From Clostridium sp. TW13 (GTDB lineage Bacteria; Bacillota; Clostridia; Clostridiales; Clostridiaceae): DNA of 64,000 bases. The notes under the pieces were generated by a model. That model did no database searches and had not been told where the DNA came from. It saw only the letters and a program-made list of their open reading frames with translations. The stretch lies in the NCBI RefSeq assembly GCF_024345225.1, contig NZ_BROD01000001.1, forward strand, positions 1,488,001 to 1,552,000. The letters run 5' to 3'. A program made the position numbers and the translations under genes. Of this stretch, positions 52,861-62,576 are shown one piece after another (position 1 is the first letter of the stretch; each line of letters opens with the position of its first letter).

Positions 52861-53357
52861 AACTTTATTAATTTTTTATACACTTCTAATAAATTATATG
52901 ATTCTCCTTCTTTGTATAAATAATAAGTAAGCATATCATCAAACCATATTATAATAGGGGTAATCATAAGGTACCAAAGTAAGCAGTTTTTTAATTCAAT
53001 CTGTCCCATGAAATTGAATGAATCTTTTGAATAATCCCATATGTTTAATCCCAAAATTAGATTTAATAGTATCCCTGAAAACAATTCAGCTAAAGTTATT
53101 GTGGTACCGCCGATAAGAATTTGTTGCCATATTTTCTTATCATAAAACCGTGGATGATCATTTAAGCTTCCTATCAATACCCCACATATTCCTCCAACAG
53201 CAAACATCCATAAACTTGTATAGCCCATAAGTGACAAAGGCTTTATACCTTTATATCCTACAAGTTGCTTTCCAACAATTCTTGCTATGATTTCAACATT
53301 CATATAAATGCTTCCAAAAACAAAAAAATGAATTATTTTATTCTTTGAATATTTCAA
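52854..53357 (-). CDS. CmpB-family putative ABC transporter permease
   Basis: The protein is 167 residues from TTG at 53357, placed eight bases after AGGAG; GTG at 53366 is too close to the site. Four to five membrane helices carry the family signatures SLMGYTSLWMFAVGGICGVLIGSLN and LNIWDYSKDSFNFMGQI. Pfam calls this ABC_trans_CmpB, but no ATPase is nearby and transport is unproven. Confidence 0.75.
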   Translation of the reverse strand: MKYSKNKIIHFFVFGSIYMNVEIIARIVGKQLVGYKGIKPLSLMGYTSLWMFAVGGICGVLIGSLNDHPRFYDKKIWQQILIGGTTITLAELFSGILLNLILGLNIWDYSKDSFNFMGQIELKNCLLWYLMITPIIIWFDDMLTYYLYKEGESYNLLEVYKKLIKLK

Positions 53358-53366
53358 CCTTACCAC

Positions 53367-53772
53367 TCCTATTTTATACCTCGTATTGTCCTATTCTAGA
53401 GGACAGCATGTACCATTTCTATAGTGCTTAATGTATTAAGATAGTGAAGTAATTATTCTCCACTTCTAAATATATTAGTTACATTTTGTTTGATTGTATT
53501 GTTTATTGGATTATATTTGCAGTTCCAAAATGTCTGTTTTTCTATGTTTATTATTTATATATATATTAATCTCCTATAATAAACAATATTTTACAGTTGA
53601 GTAGTGAATTATAACCAATATATAATATATTCTAATTATACCATTAATATCTACGATTTTAGCACTTTTTTTACATTGAATTAAAACATAGATTTTTATT
53701 AATATGTTAATGCATAAAACTTAAATGTATTTAATAAATCTATTTTGAAATAAATTTTAAGATGGAGAGAAT
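53367..53772. other. AT-rich gap without recognisable genes
   Basis: About 400 bases, strongly AT-rich on both strands. I see no gene, hairpin or repeat of note; it must hold the promoters of the divergent flanking genes. Confidence 0.5.
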
Positions 53773-53946
53773 ATGAGTCAAGAAGATGCACTAAATCAAA
53801 TTAATCATACATTAGAGGAAATGGCTGAAAACATGAAACCAAAACCTAAAAAGAATAATAAGGCAGCTTTATTAGGATGGGTAGTAATCGGTATAATGAC
53901 AATGTATCTTTTAGATATAACTTATAAGTTTTTTGTAAGTTTTTAA
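53773..53946 (+). CDS. Small tail-anchored membrane protein
   Basis: The 57-residue protein has GATGGAGAGA before ATG. The first 35 residues are charged and helical (EDALNQINHTLEEMAENMKPKPKKNN). The rest is one membrane helix (ALLGWVVIGIMTMYLLDI). Unrecognised. The good binding site and composition argue it is real. Confidence 0.6.
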   Translation: MSQEDALNQINHTLEEMAENMKPKPKKNNKAALLGWVVIGIMTMYLLDITYKFFVSF

Positions 53947-54096
53947 GAAATGACAATTTCAAAATAAGAAGGCATAGTTGTAGAATTATTTTCGAAGTAG
54001 TGTATAATATAGAAGTCTATGTTTTATAATTTAGTATATTACTATATAAATATTTCATTGATTTTAGAACAATTATCATGTTCCAAGGAGAGAAAA

Positions 54097-55068
54097 ATGA
54101 ATGCTATATTAAATGAAGCCTTAAATAACTATGAAGTTCAATGCCCTAAAGTTGAATTTATACGGCATAATGAAAATGAAACTTATAAAGTTAAAGATGA
54201 GTTGACAAACGCACAATATGTTGTCAGAATTCATAAACCAAGTGAAAAGTTTTCACTTGATGTTTTTGGTGATGAAAAGCATTCTGTAAGCTTATTAGAA
54301 AGTGAAATGAAGCTAATAAATTCTATAAGGGAAAATACAGATATATTAGTGCAACAGCCTATAAAAAACAAAGAAGGGTCGTTTGTGACAGTTTTAAATG
54401 ATGGGACACCAGTAACACTTCTCTCATGGATAGAGGGAAGTACTGTGCAGGAATCGAAAATAAATGAAGAAGTTTTATTTACTATAGGTAAGATGGTAGG
54501 TAAATTTCACCGATTTTCAAAGAAATATTCTAAAGATAGTAATTTAGATAGATATTCTTATGATAAGAGTTTGTTGGTAAACACTATTTTAAAGATTAAA
54601 ACAGGAGTAGAATTAAATATTCTATCTAGTGAACAACTTAAAGTTGTGGTAGATGCTGCTAATGAAATTGCTAATCGAATGAATGAGTTAGAATTAATAG
54701 AAAATTCAAAGGGGATAGTTCATTCTGATCTTGCAAAGTCAAACTTGATTTTACATGAAGGACAAGTGGCACCTATAGATTTTTGTTTGTGCGGAAATAG
54801 CTATTATTATATGGATTTAGGCTCATTATTTAGTCATTTTGATAATCTAGAACAGCGAAAATCCATACTTAGCGGATATAAAAGTATTATTGATGAAGAA
54901 ATAGATACTAAATACATTGAAGCGTTTATGGTATTCCAAATTATTTTATTTATAGCAACGCATATAAACAATGGAGAAAATTTAGAGTGGTTTAGTGCGG
55001 CAATAGAAAGATGGAGTAAAGAATTCTTTATTCCATTAGCTAATAATATATCGTTTATAGAACTTTAA
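54097..55068 (+). CDS. Aminoglycoside phosphotransferase-fold kinase
   Basis: The protein is 323 residues from ATG at 54097, with CAAGGAGAG upstream. The kinase fold is shown by YVVRIHKP (Lys region) and the catalytic loop GIVHSDLAKSNLIL (H-x-D-x4-N). The metal-binding Asp lies in APIDFCLCG. The family includes antibiotic, homoserine and choline kinases. Substrate cannot be told; single gene with its own leader. Confidence 0.85.
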   Translation: MNAILNEALNNYEVQCPKVEFIRHNENETYKVKDELTNAQYVVRIHKPSEKFSLDVFGDEKHSVSLLESEMKLINSIRENTDILVQQPIKNKEGSFVTVLNDGTPVTLLSWIEGSTVQESKINEEVLFTIGKMVGKFHRFSKKYSKDSNLDRYSYDKSLLVNTILKIKTGVELNILSSEQLKVVVDAANEIANRMNELELIENSKGIVHSDLAKSNLILHEGQVAPIDFCLCGNSYYYMDLGSLFSHFDNLEQRKSILSGYKSIIDEEIDTKYIEAFMVFQIILFIATHINNGENLEWFSAAIERWSKEFFIPLANNISFIEL

Positions 55069-55119
55069 TTTTGGACAAGGCATAACAATAAGTTTATTAC
55101 TAACGAGGAGGTTGAAGAT

Positions 55120-56205
55120 ATGTCAGAATATATATTTCCAATAAAAATAGCCATAATTTGTTTTCCATTTATTGCTTTAATAATTACTCTGCCATTTTTG
55201 ATTTATCAATATAGAAAACATGGATATATTAATATTTTTAGAGCTTTTTTGCTGTATTCATTTTTATTATATTTATTGGTGGCTTATTATCTTATAATAT
55301 TACCATTACCAAAAACTCGTGATGTATTAAGTTTTCAGAAACCTAATACACAACATATACAACTTAAGCCATTTCGGTTTATAACTGAAATATTGAAGTA
55401 TACGCAGGTTCATAAATCACACCCAAAAACGTATTTACATATTTTCAAAGAAAGAGCTTTTTTACAGGCTGCTTTTAATGCAATTTTACTTACTCCACTT
55501 GGGATATATTTATCTTATTATTTTAATAAGAGTTTTATAAAAACAGTTTTTATATGTTTTTGCACATCACTATTTTTTGAGTTGACTCAATTAAGTGGGC
55601 TATATGGATATTATAATGCTCCTTATAGATTATTTGATGTAGATGATTTATTTCTAAACACTTTAGGTGGAGCTATAGGATACATGATATCTCCTATATT
55701 TAAAAGCATACTTCCCAATGTACGTAAACTTGATGAAAAAGTTCAACTAGAGCTTTTGCCAGTTGGGTTTATAAGAAGGGGGATATCGTTAATGTTTGAT
55801 TGGGGAATATTCATCGTTTTTTGGATAATCTCCAGAGAGTATCTTAAGCCATATATATTTGTATTTTTATATTTTATTTTGCTGACATATTTCACTAATG
55901 GTAGAACCTTTGGCAAATGGCTTCTTAGAGTAAGAGTAGCAGGAAAGGGAAAAAAATTAAAATTTAAAGAAGTATTAGTAAGATATACGCTTCTATACTA
56001 TGTATTTTTTGGAATGAATTATTTAGCGTTTATTACATCATCTATTAGTAGTCGGATGTCTCATAGAACAATTTCATATTTTTTAATAATTTTAATTATA
56101 TTAATAGATGCAGTAGCCTTTTTACATTTAATTGCTCGCTGTTTTTCAAGCAATAAGAGATTAATTTATGAGAAAATAAGTAGGACAACCCTAAAGATAA
56201 CATAG
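55120..56205 (+). CDS. VanZ-RDD fusion membrane protein
   Basis: The 361-residue protein has CGAGGAGG before ATG. The N-terminal half (about 1-200) is a VanZ-like domain with YLIILPLPKTRD, FNAILLTPLGIYL, ELTQLSGLYGYYNAPYRLFDVDDL and LNTLGGAIGY. The C-terminal part (about 215-350) is an RDD domain with GFIRRGISLMFDWGIF and TFGKWLLRVRV. VanZ proteins are linked to glycopeptide or lipoglycopeptide resistance. Fusion to RDD occurs in Firmicutes. Confidence 0.88.
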   Translation: MSEYIFPIKIAIICFPFIALIITLPFLIYQYRKHGYINIFRAFLLYSFLLYLLVAYYLIILPLPKTRDVLSFQKPNTQHIQLKPFRFITEILKYTQVHKSHPKTYLHIFKERAFLQAAFNAILLTPLGIYLSYYFNKSFIKTVFICFCTSLFFELTQLSGLYGYYNAPYRLFDVDDLFLNTLGGAIGYMISPIFKSILPNVRKLDEKVQLELLPVGFIRRGISLMFDWGIFIVFWIISREYLKPYIFVFLYFILLTYFTNGRTFGKWLLRVRVAGKGKKLKFKEVLVRYTLLYYVFFGMNYLAFITSSISSRMSHRTISYFLIILIILIDAVAFLHLIARCFSSNKRLIYEKISRTTLKIT

Positions 56206-56208
56206 TAG

Positions 56209-56267
56209 AAACTCCACCTTGGATAGTTTGGTTCTAAACCTATAATATCCGAGGTGGAGTTTTTATT
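56209..56267 (+). terminator. Terminator between convergent genes
   Basis: AAACTCCACCTTGGA pairs with TCCGAGGTGGAGTTT with an inner GGTT/AACC hairpin, followed by TTTATT. Confidence 0.8.
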
Positions 56268-56288
56268 GTATAACATATACTAAATAGG

Positions 56289-56885
56289 CTAGTTTTCTTG
56301 ATGATTTATTATTCTAATTAAATTATCTTTATGCCTAAATATCATCAATAAGCATGCTATAGTAGAAGAGATAATTATGCTAATTTGTAAGTTCATAATT
56401 ATAGACATTATAGGTATAGTTGCTCCTAATATGATGGATCTCATAGAAACTATATTTGTGAATTTACCTAGTATTAAGTGAACTACAACTCCACTGATTG
56501 TTGGTAGTGGAGCAATCAAGAAAAATGCTCCAAGGGTTGTGTTTACTCCCTTCCCACCATTAAAATTGAGAAATGGAGTATAATCATGTCCCAAAATAAC
56601 TGCTATTGCAATTATAGAAACATAAGTAGCTTGTGTTATTGGTAATTCTATAATTTTTGATAGATACATACCTAGAAGTACTGGAAGTAATCCTTTTAGA
56701 ACATCTATTGTTTGAGTAATGATAGATATTTTAGTTCCAGCTAGTCTTTTAACGTTTGTTGATCCTATATTTTTACTGCCTGTGGTTCTTATATCAATTC
56801 CATATAATCTTTTTATGATTAAATATCCTGTAGGAATTGAACCACATAAAAAAGCTAGTAAAACTGTTAAAGTTATATTAATCAT
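56289..56885 (-). CDS. plsY: Glycerol-3-phosphate acyltransferase PlsY
   Basis: The 198-residue polytopic protein has the three PlsY motifs visible: FLCGSIPTGYLI with DIRTTGSKNIGSTNVKR, then ILGHDYTPFLNFNGGKGVNTTLG. It transfers acyl from acyl phosphate to glycerol 3-phosphate at the membrane. It follows the DUF692 gene by 15 bases on the same strand. Confidence 0.95.
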   Translation of the reverse strand: MINITLTVLLAFLCGSIPTGYLIIKRLYGIDIRTTGSKNIGSTNVKRLAGTKISIITQTIDVLKGLLPVLLGMYLSKIIELPITQATYVSIIAIAVILGHDYTPFLNFNGGKGVNTTLGAFFLIAPLPTISGVVVHLILGKFTNIVSMRSIILGATIPIMSIIMNLQISIIISSTIACLLMIFRHKDNLIRIINHQEN

Positions 56886-56900
56886 ATAGTTCCTCTTATT

Positions 56901-57710
56901 TTATATTTTTTTATTGCATATACTTTGCAATTTATTTAGTTGTTTTTCTAACGAATGGATGATTGTTTGCTGATTTTCACCAGTTGTTCCTATGTATTCC
57001 AATGAAACTACATATGGATTGGCACGTTTAAGTATCCATTCCAGTAATTCATAGTCCTCATCCTTCATAGAACCGTGAATATCGGCAGGAAAACCATTTT
57101 TATCATATCCAGAACCATTTACATGAATTTCTACTATTTTCTCAAGAGGAAGCTGCCCAATATAATCATATACATCCAAACCGTGATATTGGGCAGTAAT
57201 TTTTGCATGTGATATATCCAGTAAGAATGCTACGTCATTATCTGAAAGCAACCTATCAATTTGTGCTGGCTTTACATAAGGATAATGATCATAGAGCGTT
57301 CTATCTTCTGGTGTATCAGGGATGTTCTCCAGCAATAAAGGAACAGATATACTATTTTTAAATAGTTGAATATTTTTGCACATTCTTTTATATATGTCCT
57401 CTTCGGACATACCTTCATACATATCTGAATTTTTCAGCGTAAGATGCAGACCATAATGAGGAGAATTGCAATCTTTTATCAATTTATTGGCTAAATCAAA
57501 ATCTACAATTTCAATATTATTCATACCAGTACATTCGAAATAGCCTAAACCATGAAGCAAGATAGGATGAAGAGAACGCATTTTTTCAAATTCTTCATTA
57601 AAATTGCCATAGGCACCTGATTTAATATAATCTAACTTAATAGTATTCTTTTCTAAAAGTATTTCTAAAGATTTCGACCAATTGCAAGCAATATACATAG
57701 TTGGAATCAC
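56901..57710 (-). CDS. DUF692-like (multinuclear iron oxidase family) TIM-barrel protein
   Basis: The 269-residue protein has AGAGGTGATT before ATG. Barrel strands carry the family's metal ligands: ILLHGLGYFE (His), LHLTLKN (His), LLLENIPDTPED (Glu-Asn), LLDISHAKITA (Asp-His), VEIHVNGSG (His), ADIHG (Asp-His) and SLEY (Glu). Relatives such as MbnB and TglH modify cysteine residues of peptides. No precursor peptide gene is seen nearby. Sugar-phosphate isomerase/epimerase TIM barrels are the alternative. Confidence 0.6.
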   Translation of the reverse strand: MIPTMYIACNWSKSLEILLEKNTIKLDYIKSGAYGNFNEEFEKMRSLHPILLHGLGYFECTGMNNIEIVDFDLANKLIKDCNSPHYGLHLTLKNSDMYEGMSEEDIYKRMCKNIQLFKNSISVPLLLENIPDTPEDRTLYDHYPYVKPAQIDRLLSDNDVAFLLDISHAKITAQYHGLDVYDYIGQLPLEKIVEIHVNGSGYDKNGFPADIHGSMKDEDYELLEWILKRANPYVVSLEYIGTTGENQQTIIHSLEKQLNKLQSICNKKI

Positions 57711-57885
57711 CTCTTACAAAAATGATATGACTTAGGGCGTCTAGAAATAGATAATAAGTTCAAATATTTTTTGCATATAAACTTATTTATTTTTCAAGAT
57801 GCTTAAATACATTCTATAATTCATTATACATAATTATAGGAGGTTTGAATTAAATTTAAACTAAAATTTACATTTAGCTTGTAGG

Positions 57886-58869
57886 TTAGAACCATTTATC
57901 TCTCTTAACAACAAACAATATCCCAATTAATAATGTTGGAATAAATATCATTCCAAACACTATCCAGAAGGCTTTAGCATAACTGTGCATAGGAATACCT
58001 TGAACATTCATAGAAAAAAGTCCACTTACAAGAGTCATAGGAAGTATAGCTACTTGAATAATAGTAAAGGTACGCATTAGCCCGTTAATAGTATGATTTG
58101 TTAGTGATGCATAGGTACTATCAGCTGCTTCTATAACCTCTTTATAGTTTTCAAGCATATCCCATATTTTTTCTATTTTATCAGTTATATCATCAAAATA
58201 TATATCCATATCCTTAGGAAGATATTTAAGAATAACTTTTTCAAGTGTCAAAGTAACAGGTCTTAGAGGCTTAATTACACTTCTATAATTAATTATTTGC
58301 ATCTTTGTTCTTGATATATTTTCAAGCATATCTTTAGAACGATTAGTAAATACTTGTTTATTTATTTGATTGACCATATTTCCGATTTTATCAAGCATAG
58401 GAAAACAATAATCAAACAGAGCCTTTATTATCTCATATAGCAGAAGTGCAGAGCCTTCTTCCATATATTCTTTTCGAGCTTCTTCTTTGGTTTGGCAGTT
58501 ATTGGCCAAATTTACTAAGGGCTTAAGCTCTCCCTCATGAAGTGTGACTAGATAATTCTTACCTATAAAAATATCTATTTCTTCAAAATCTAGTCTGAAA
58601 AGATCCTTTTTGTATCGAGGCAGATGAAGAACAATAAAACTATAATCTTCATAAGAATCCACCTTTGGTCTTTGATGTTCAGTCATGCAATCCTCTAGTA
58701 AAAGCTCATGAAAGCCATACATATCATTAAGCATATCAATTTCTTTTTTGCTAGGCATAATAATATCTATCCATTTAAGCTCATTATGTTCAATTATTTT
58801 TACAGAAGTAGTTAATTTTTTTAAAACAGCAGAGTGCTTTTTATCATTTTTAAATTGTAGAAAAAACAT
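57886..58869 (-). CDS. corA: CorA family magnesium/divalent cation transporter
   Basis: The protein is 327 residues from ATG at 58869 (TTGGAGGAAA upstream); the longer frame lacks a site. It has a large cytoplasmic alpha-beta domain and long helices (about 150-280). Two C-terminal membrane helices follow. The loop motif normally GMN reads SMN here (GLFSMNVQGIP), a variant seen in some clostridial members. The basic tail VVKRDKWF is typical. Confidence 0.88.
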   Translation of the reverse strand: MFFLQFKNDKKHSAVLKKLTTSVKIIEHNELKWIDIIMPSKKEIDMLNDMYGFHELLLEDCMTEHQRPKVDSYEDYSFIVLHLPRYKKDLFRLDFEEIDIFIGKNYLVTLHEGELKPLVNLANNCQTKEEARKEYMEEGSALLLYEIIKALFDYCFPMLDKIGNMVNQINKQVFTNRSKDMLENISRTKMQIINYRSVIKPLRPVTLTLEKVILKYLPKDMDIYFDDITDKIEKIWDMLENYKEVIEAADSTYASLTNHTINGLMRTFTIIQVAILPMTLVSGLFSMNVQGIPMHSYAKAFWIVFGMIFIPTLLIGILFVVKRDKWF

Positions 58870-59128
58870 AATAATTTCCTCCAAAAAGTATGTGAGTATC
58901 ATTAGTTAGTTTAATAGATAAAGTATATTACCTTGCTTTAGATAATTAATGTGTATTAGTTAAATTCTATTTTTATATGGTTTCTAATATTGTTAGTATG
59001 TGCATTAACTTTTAAAAATAATTAGAAAATATTATATTTTACAATTATTAGAGAATTCATACTCTAAAATTTGCGATTAAAATTTTAGAGTAATACAATG
59101 TTAATATATAAATAAAAGGGGAGAAAGC

Positions 59129-59716
59129 ATGAAAAGCAATAAACAAACAAAAGTGGTAGAAAAATCAGATAGCCATATTATTATGACAATTAATTTAATA
59201 TTATTGATTATAAGCATAATTGTAGGAATTATAGTAAGTAAAGTGAGTCCTTTTTTCAATGATTATCGTAGTGGTGTTTTGTGTATAATTTTTTTTATTA
59301 CGATTTTCTATTTTGTAGGTGTGAACACAATAAAAAAATTGAAAAGTGATAAAAATACGAAGAAAAGAATCTTAAAATATATAGTAGCTGTAGTTGCTAT
59401 TATTATCAGTTCTCCAATGATATTAATATTTTCATATCTAACCTGTACAACTATATACAATACAGTTGAATATGCAACAGGAGATATAAGATGCGACAAG
59501 TTTACAATAAGATCTCTGAGATTAGGTAGTGGAAGTTATGCCAATAGGATAGAAGGAGCTAAGGCAGCAAATTTAAATACAGGTGAGATGTTTAAATTTG
59601 ATTGTGAGTTGCCAATTGGATCCTTAGCAAATGGGAAAACTTATTATATAAAATATATTCCACATACAAATAAGATACTAGTTGCTAATGAATATGAAGC
59701 TTCAAAGAGTAGATAG
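59129..59716 (+). CDS. Membrane protein of unknown function
   Basis: The 195-residue protein has AAAAGGGGAG before ATG. Three membrane helices lie at about 18-38, 48-68 and 82-110. A C-terminal soluble part of about 75 residues follows (FTIRSLRLGSGSYANRIEG, then FDCELPIGSLANGKTYYIKYIPHTNKI), beta-like and probably extracytoplasmic. No family recognised. Confidence 0.7.
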   Translation: MKSNKQTKVVEKSDSHIIMTINLILLIISIIVGIIVSKVSPFFNDYRSGVLCIIFFITIFYFVGVNTIKKLKSDKNTKKRILKYIVAVVAIIISSPMILIFSYLTCTTIYNTVEYATGDIRCDKFTIRSLRLGSGSYANRIEGAKAANLNTGEMFKFDCELPIGSLANGKTYYIKYIPHTNKILVANEYEASKSR

Positions 59717-59748
59717 ATGTATAGTGGTCTACTCTTTATTCTATTTTT
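59704..59748 (+). terminator. Terminator overlapping the gene end
   Basis: AAAGAGTAGA pairs with TCTACTCTTT, followed by ATTCTATTTTT. Confidence 0.7.
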
Positions 59749-59947
59749 GTACATTAATCAAAAGAAAGGTATACAAATAATTATGCTTAATGCATTTTAA
59801 ATAGTTTTAGGATAACAAGAAAATAAATGTAAATGATAAAAGGGGACACACTTCTAGTAAAAAAAGTATTAACAATATAATCCTAATAATTATTTTAAAA
59901 TTTAGGGATAATATAAGAAATAAACTTATAGCAAGGAGAATTTGTGT

Positions 59948-61357
59948 ATGAATAATGTTTTGGGTTATTACTTAATGCCACATCCACCAATTATAATTCC
60001 AGATGTGGGAAAAGGTGAAGAAAGAAAGATTGAGAAAACAACAAATGCTTGCAATAAAATTGGAGCAGAGATATCAGATTTAAAGCCAGAAACTATAATA
60101 GTTATTACTCCCCATGCAACTATGTTTTCAGATGCTATAGCAATTTCTGATGAGGATAGAATATCTGGAGACTTAAGCCAGTTTAGATGTATGAATGTTA
60201 GAATGGATGTCCCAATTGACAGACAGTTTAATGAGAAGTTAAGTCTTGCTTGTCATTTTGAAGGAATACCAGCAGCTAAAGTGGATACAGATTTGCTAAG
60301 AAAATATAATCACGGTTTTAAGTTAGACCATGGAACTATGGTTCCTTTATATTTTGTGAATAAGTACTACAATGAATATAAATTGGTACACGTTACTTAC
60401 TCTTTGATTGGAAATATGTCCTTATATAAATTTGGTATGGAAATAGAGAAGGTTGCAGAGGAACTTGGAAGGAAAACAGTAATAATAGCTAGTGGGGATT
60501 TATCTCATAAGCTTAAGGAAGAGGGACCATATTCATATTCCCCATATGGAGAGAAGTTTGATAAGGAATTTTTAGAAGGTCTTGAAAAGGGCGATGTAAA
60601 TTCTTTGTTTAATATGGATAGCACTATGATTGAGGAAGCTGCACAATGTGGGTTGAATTCTGTGTATATTCTTCTTGGTGCAATGGAAGGAACGAAATTT
60701 AGAGGAGAACTTCTATCTTACGAAGGACCTTTTGGTGTTGGATATGGAGTAATGAGATTTGCAAGAGAAGATGAGGAAAGCAGTGCTTTAGATTTATTAA
60801 TTAAATCTAAGGAAGAAAAAATGAGAAAAAAATTAAGTGAAGGCAATCCATATACAAAGCTCGCTAGGGAAAGTTTAAATTATTATTTTACTCATGGCAG
60901 TAAGATAAAGGATATTTCAAATTTACCTGCTGAACTTTTAAATAAAAAACACGGAGTTTTTGTATCCTTAAAGAAATTTGGCGCACTTAGAGGGTGTATA
61001 GGAACTATTGCTCCAACTACTAATTCCGTTGCAGAAGAAATAATAAGAAATGCTATAGAGGCAGCATTTAATGATCCAAGATTTCCTGCAGTGCATGAGG
61101 AAGAACTAGAGGATATAGACATTTCTGTAGATGAGCTTATGGATGCGGTACCAGCTACAAGGGAGGAGCTAGATCCTAAAAAATATGGAGTTATAGTTAC
61201 AAAAGGATATAAAAGAGGTCTGCTATTACCAGATTTAGAAGGAGTAGATACTGTAGAAGAACAACTAGACATTGCTTGTAGTAAGGCCAGCATAGATAGT
61301 GGAGATGATTATCAAATAGAAAAGTTTGAAGTTATTAGGCACAAAGAAGGTGAGTAG
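59948..61357 (+). CDS. amrB-amrA: AmmeMemoRadiSam system protein B-A fusion (MEMO plus AMMECR1)
   Basis: The protein is 469 residues from ATG at 59948 with AAGGAG upstream. The N-terminal MEMO domain (about 1-270) has LMPHPPIIIPDVG, VVITPHATMF, DHGTMVPLYF and IASGDLSHKL with the His ligands. The C-terminal AMMECR1 domain (about 290-465) has GVFVSLKKFGALRGCIGTIAP and AFNDPRFPAV. The radical SAM partner follows two bases later. The system's reaction is not settled. Confidence 0.93.
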   Translation: MNNVLGYYLMPHPPIIIPDVGKGEERKIEKTTNACNKIGAEISDLKPETIIVITPHATMFSDAIAISDEDRISGDLSQFRCMNVRMDVPIDRQFNEKLSLACHFEGIPAAKVDTDLLRKYNHGFKLDHGTMVPLYFVNKYYNEYKLVHVTYSLIGNMSLYKFGMEIEKVAEELGRKTVIIASGDLSHKLKEEGPYSYSPYGEKFDKEFLEGLEKGDVNSLFNMDSTMIEEAAQCGLNSVYILLGAMEGTKFRGELLSYEGPFGVGYGVMRFAREDEESSALDLLIKSKEEKMRKKLSEGNPYTKLARESLNYYFTHGSKIKDISNLPAELLNKKHGVFVSLKKFGALRGCIGTIAPTTNSVAEEIIRNAIEAAFNDPRFPAVHEEELEDIDISVDELMDAVPATREELDPKKYGVIVTKGYKRGLLLPDLEGVDTVEEQLDIACSKASIDSGDDYQIEKFEVIRHKEGE

Positions 61358-61359
61358 CG

Positions 61360-62346
61360 TTGGAATCAAAAGTTTTATATTATGATAAGCAAGGAGAAAG
61401 TATTAGATGTAGAGTATGTCCACATAATTGTTTATTGGATGAAGGAAAGTTTGGTGTATGTGGAGTTAGAACTGTGAAGAATGGTGAACTTGTTGCAATA
61501 AATTATGGTGAGTTTACTTCAGCTGCAGTAGATCCTATAGAAAAGAAACCATTATATCACTATAAGCCTTCAAAAAGCATATTATCTTTTGGGAGTTTTG
61601 GGTGTAATATGACTTGTAGCTTTTGCCAAAACTATGAGATATCTCAAAGTAGACCAGCTACACAGTATATGAGTATAGAAAAATTAATTAACATAATTCC
61701 TACAATAGAAAACAATGTTGGAATTGCTTTTACATATAATGAGCCAATGATGTGGTACGAATATATATATGAAGCATCTAAGAAGATAAAGGAAAATAGC
61801 AATGATACAAGTGTGGTTGTAGTAACCAATGGCTACATAAATAAAGAACCGTTGCTAAAGCTTCTTCCTTATGTAGATGCTATGAATATTGATTTAAAGG
61901 GATATACCAATAAATATTACAACAAAGTATGTGGTGCAAGATTAGAGCCAGTACTTGAAACAATAAAAACAGCTAATGAGCATTGTCATGTTGAGATAAC
62001 CACTTTGCTTGTAAGTGATGAAAATGATTCTGTAGAGGAAGTTAGAGAAATAGCTCAGTTTGTAGCAAGTGTTAATGAAAATATGCCTCTCCATTTAAGC
62101 AGATATTTTCCAAGATACAAAATGGAAAATGAAGAAACAAAAATAGAAAAAATAATTAGAGCAAGATATGAAGCTACAAAATATCTAAAATATGTGTATG
62201 TAGGTAATGTAGGAGGAGTAGATAACAACACATATTGTCCTAAGTGTAATGCTTTGCTTGTTAGAAGAGAGGGTTATAGCACAGAAGTCTATATAAAAGA
62301 AGATAAATGCAGTTTATGTGGTGAGAAAGTTCATATTATAATTTGA
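61360..62346 (+). CDS. amrS: AmmeMemoRadiSam radical SAM protein
   Basis: The 328-residue protein starts at TTG, with GGTGAG in the end of the previous gene. It has N-terminal CRVCPHNCLLDEGKFGVCGVR. The radical SAM cluster motif is CNMTCSFCQNYEISQ, and SAM-binding region AFTYNEPMMWYEY follows. A C-terminal CPKCNALL and CSLCGEK zinc ribbon ends it. Related to PflA-type activases. It forms the AmmeMemoRadiSam set with the preceding fusion. Confidence 0.93.
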   Translation: MESKVLYYDKQGESIRCRVCPHNCLLDEGKFGVCGVRTVKNGELVAINYGEFTSAAVDPIEKKPLYHYKPSKSILSFGSFGCNMTCSFCQNYEISQSRPATQYMSIEKLINIIPTIENNVGIAFTYNEPMMWYEYIYEASKKIKENSNDTSVVVVTNGYINKEPLLKLLPYVDAMNIDLKGYTNKYYNKVCGARLEPVLETIKTANEHCHVEITTLLVSDENDSVEEVREIAQFVASVNENMPLHLSRYFPRYKMENEETKIEKIIRARYEATKYLKYVYVGNVGGVDNNTYCPKCNALLVRREGYSTEVYIKEDKCSLCGEKVHIII

Positions 62347-62353
62347 ATTTAAA

Positions 62354-62397
62354 CAGTGTCTTTATTTATAATGTAGAAATAAAGATGCTGCTTTTTA
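62354..62397 (+). terminator. Terminator of the AmmeMemoRadiSam unit
   Basis: CAGTGTCTTTATTT pairs with AAATAAAGATGCTG with G-T pairs, then CTTTTTATT. Confidence 0.7.
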
Positions 62398-62576
62398 TTA
62401 TGAAAATATAGAATCAATTTTAATATAGATTAGAAATAGCAAAGAATTGTTTTAACAATACGCAATATCTCAAGCAGCCACATAATATATAAAGGTAGAA
62501 CTAATTTAATGCTTTTAGGAAAGAAAAGTAATAAATTGCGCATTATTAGTAGAAAAAAATTATGGAGAGTGATATT

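Noticed and set aside
60892-61293. 133-codon minus-strand frame opposite the AMMECR1 domain
   Set aside because: Ser-rich antisense shadow of a conserved domain.
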